This document shows, piece after piece, positions 62,992 through 64,000 of a stretch of 64,000 bases of DNA. Under the pieces are notes generated by a model. The model was not told the origin of the DNA, did not search any database, and saw nothing but the letters and a program-made list of their open reading frames with translations. How positions within the stretch are numbered: position 1 is the first letter of the stretch; each line of letters begins with the position of its first letter. The stretch comes from Spirosoma foliorum (GTDB lineage: Bacteria; Bacteroidota; Bacteroidia; Cytophagales; Spirosomataceae), in contig NZ_CP059732.1 in assembly GCF_014117325.1 (NCBI RefSeq), forward strand, positions 8,631,501 to 8,695,500, written 5' to 3'. A program made the position numbers and the translations under genes.

Positions 62992-63786
62992 CTACTTCGG
63001 AGCCATTCGAATAGCGCCGTCGAGCCGGATTACTTCGCCGTTCAGCATTGGATTTTCGAGGATGCTTTTTGCCAGCATAGCGTATTCTGCTGGCCGACCA
63101 AGCCGCGACGGGAAAGGTACCTGTTGACCTAATGACAGGCGGGCTTCTTCGGGTAGGCCAGCCAGCAATGGCGTCTCAAATAAGCCGGGCGCGATGGTCA
63201 TAACCCGAATACCCGAGCGAGCCAGATCGCGGGCAATGGGGAGGGTCATACCTACAATTCCACCTTTCGAGGCCGAATAAGCCGCTTGACCGATTTGGCC
63301 ATCGTAAGCAGCTACAGAAGCTGTGTTGATGATGACGCCCCGTTCGCCTTCGAACGGTCCGTCGCCACGATTTGGCGTATTATGCTCCATCGCTAAAGCC
63401 GCCAGCCGGATTACATTGAAGGTGCCGATGAGGTTGATCGAAATAACTTTTTGGAAAGCTGCCAGCGAGTGCGCGCCGTAAACACCATCGACCTTACCAA
63501 CCGTTTTCCGGGCTTCGGCAACACCCGCGCAATTGACGTTGATATGCAAACTCCCAAACGTGCCAATAGCCATGTTGATAGCCGTTTGTACATCGGCTTC
63601 ATCGGTCACGTTGGTTTTCACAAAGCGAACTTTGCTCCCCAATTCTTCGGCGAGTGCATTGCCCCGCTCGTCGTTCATGTCCAGAATAACGACGTTGGCT
63701 CCATTCGATACCAACATTCGGGCCGTTGCTTCGCCTAAACCAGAAGCCCCACCCGTAACAATTGCTGTTGCGTTCGCTATGTTCAT
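62992..63786 (-). CDS. Short-chain dehydrogenase, type-2 3-hydroxyacyl-CoA dehydrogenase-like
   Basis: The 264-residue SDR has the NAD-binding [10 protein letters not shown] motif, NCAGVA, catalytic Ser/Tyr/Lys in [21 protein letters not shown], and the C-terminal [20 protein letters not shown] and [12 protein letters not shown]. The closeness to mitochondrial HSD10-type enzymes suggests oxidation of hydroxyacyl-CoA or steroid-like alcohols with NAD. It stands alone at the right edge of the window. Confidence 0.88.
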   Translation of the reverse strand: MNIANATAIVTGGASGLGEATARMLVSNGANVVILDMNDERGNALAEELGSKVRFVKTNVTDEADVQTAINMAIGTFGSLHINVNCAGVAEARKTVGKVDGVYGAHSLAAFQKVISINLIGTFNVIRLAALAMEHNTPNRGDGPFEGERGVIINTASVAAYDGQIGQAAYSASKGGIVGMTLPIARDLARSGIRVMTIAPGLFETPLLAGLPEEARLSLGQQVPFPSRLGRPAEYAMLAKSILENPMLNGEVIRLDGAIRMAPK

Positions 63787-63869
63787 GTTTGTTGTTTCAG
63801 GTTTCAGCCGGGCCGCCGGTGCAGTTCAATGTTTCAAGTTCCAGACAGTGAAATAAACAGGAACCATGG

Positions 63870-64000
63870 AAGAAACATGTTAACTTAACGTGAATTATGG
63901 ATAAAATCTGGATTTATTAACTGATTACTACCTATTTATAGTATTGTTTTTTGTCATCCCTCCTGGCATCGGGATGGCAAAAAACTGATATAAGGCTAGT
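63870..64000. repeat. Family 2 repeat copy d, deletion derivative (runs off the window)
   Basis: TTTTTTGTCATCCC (63947-63960) joins directly to TCCTGGCATCGGGATGGCAA, so the middle of the hairpin is lost. Its left flank (TTATTAACTGATT ... TATTTATA) matches the flank of copy a. Confidence 0.65.

Overview
The window looks like chromosome of a Bacteroidota, order Cytophagales, most like Spirosoma or a close relative. The pointers are: TonB receptors with an N-terminal carboxypeptidase-like domain; TAnnTTTG -7 boxes; a DUF4856/imelysin lipoprotein pair; the uppS-bamA-skp-skp order; long SdrD-type secreted proteins; and many intergenic palindromes. The genus is an inference. There are no rRNA or tRNA genes, no CRISPR array and no prophage that I can see.

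Layout. 0-1.5 kb: PAS protein, cysteine-rich CWC protein, acyl-CoA thioesterase, small hypothetical. 1.6-6.5 kb: two paralogous membrane-anchored Cys/His proteins, a TonB receptor and a sialidase-fold protein with a CxCC motif, which look like one metal-handling module. 6.6-11 kb: TPR membrane protein, then an OmpR-type response regulator and its histidine kinase, now separated by a complete insertion sequence. 11.3-14.6 kb: small coiled-coil protein, SulP transporter, transglutaminase-like protein. 14.9-21.5 kb (minus strand): DUF4856 lipoprotein, imelysin-like lipoprotein, a vitamin-K-dependent gamma-carboxylase homologue and a TonB receptor. 22-27 kb: receiver protein, esterase, leucyl aminopeptidase, and an ATP-grasp gene frameshifted in a T7 run. 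27-33 kb (minus): GH9-deacetylase fusion with a ceramidase-like protein, then two ferritin-like proteins. 33-43 kb: DUF1345 protein, pyruvate carboxylase, thioredoxin-like protein, DUF4870, DUF3467, rpsL-rpsG without fusA, aldose epimerase. 42.6-53 kb: cadherin-like secreted protein, a giant SdrD-like gene cut by one in-frame amber codon, and an AraC/TPR membrane-anchored regulator. 53-58 kb (minus): skp, skp, bamA, uppS. 58-64 kb: fasciclin lipoprotein, two tandem FKBP lipoproteins, SGNH hydrolase, short-chain dehydrogenase.

The most interesting system is the four-gene iron-type cluster at 14.9-21.5 kb. Its HTTM membrane protein keeps the His and Lys that serve as catalytic residues in human gamma-glutamyl carboxylase, at exactly the same 58-residue spacing. 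It sits between two candidate lipoprotein substrates and an outer-membrane receptor.

A second theme is palindromes. Almost every gene gap holds a near-perfect inverted repeat of 17-45 bp arms. Several belong to families that recur in the window. One has landed inside a coding region, one covers the start of a TonB receptor, and one carries the insertion sequence while a related empty site lies at the right end of the window.
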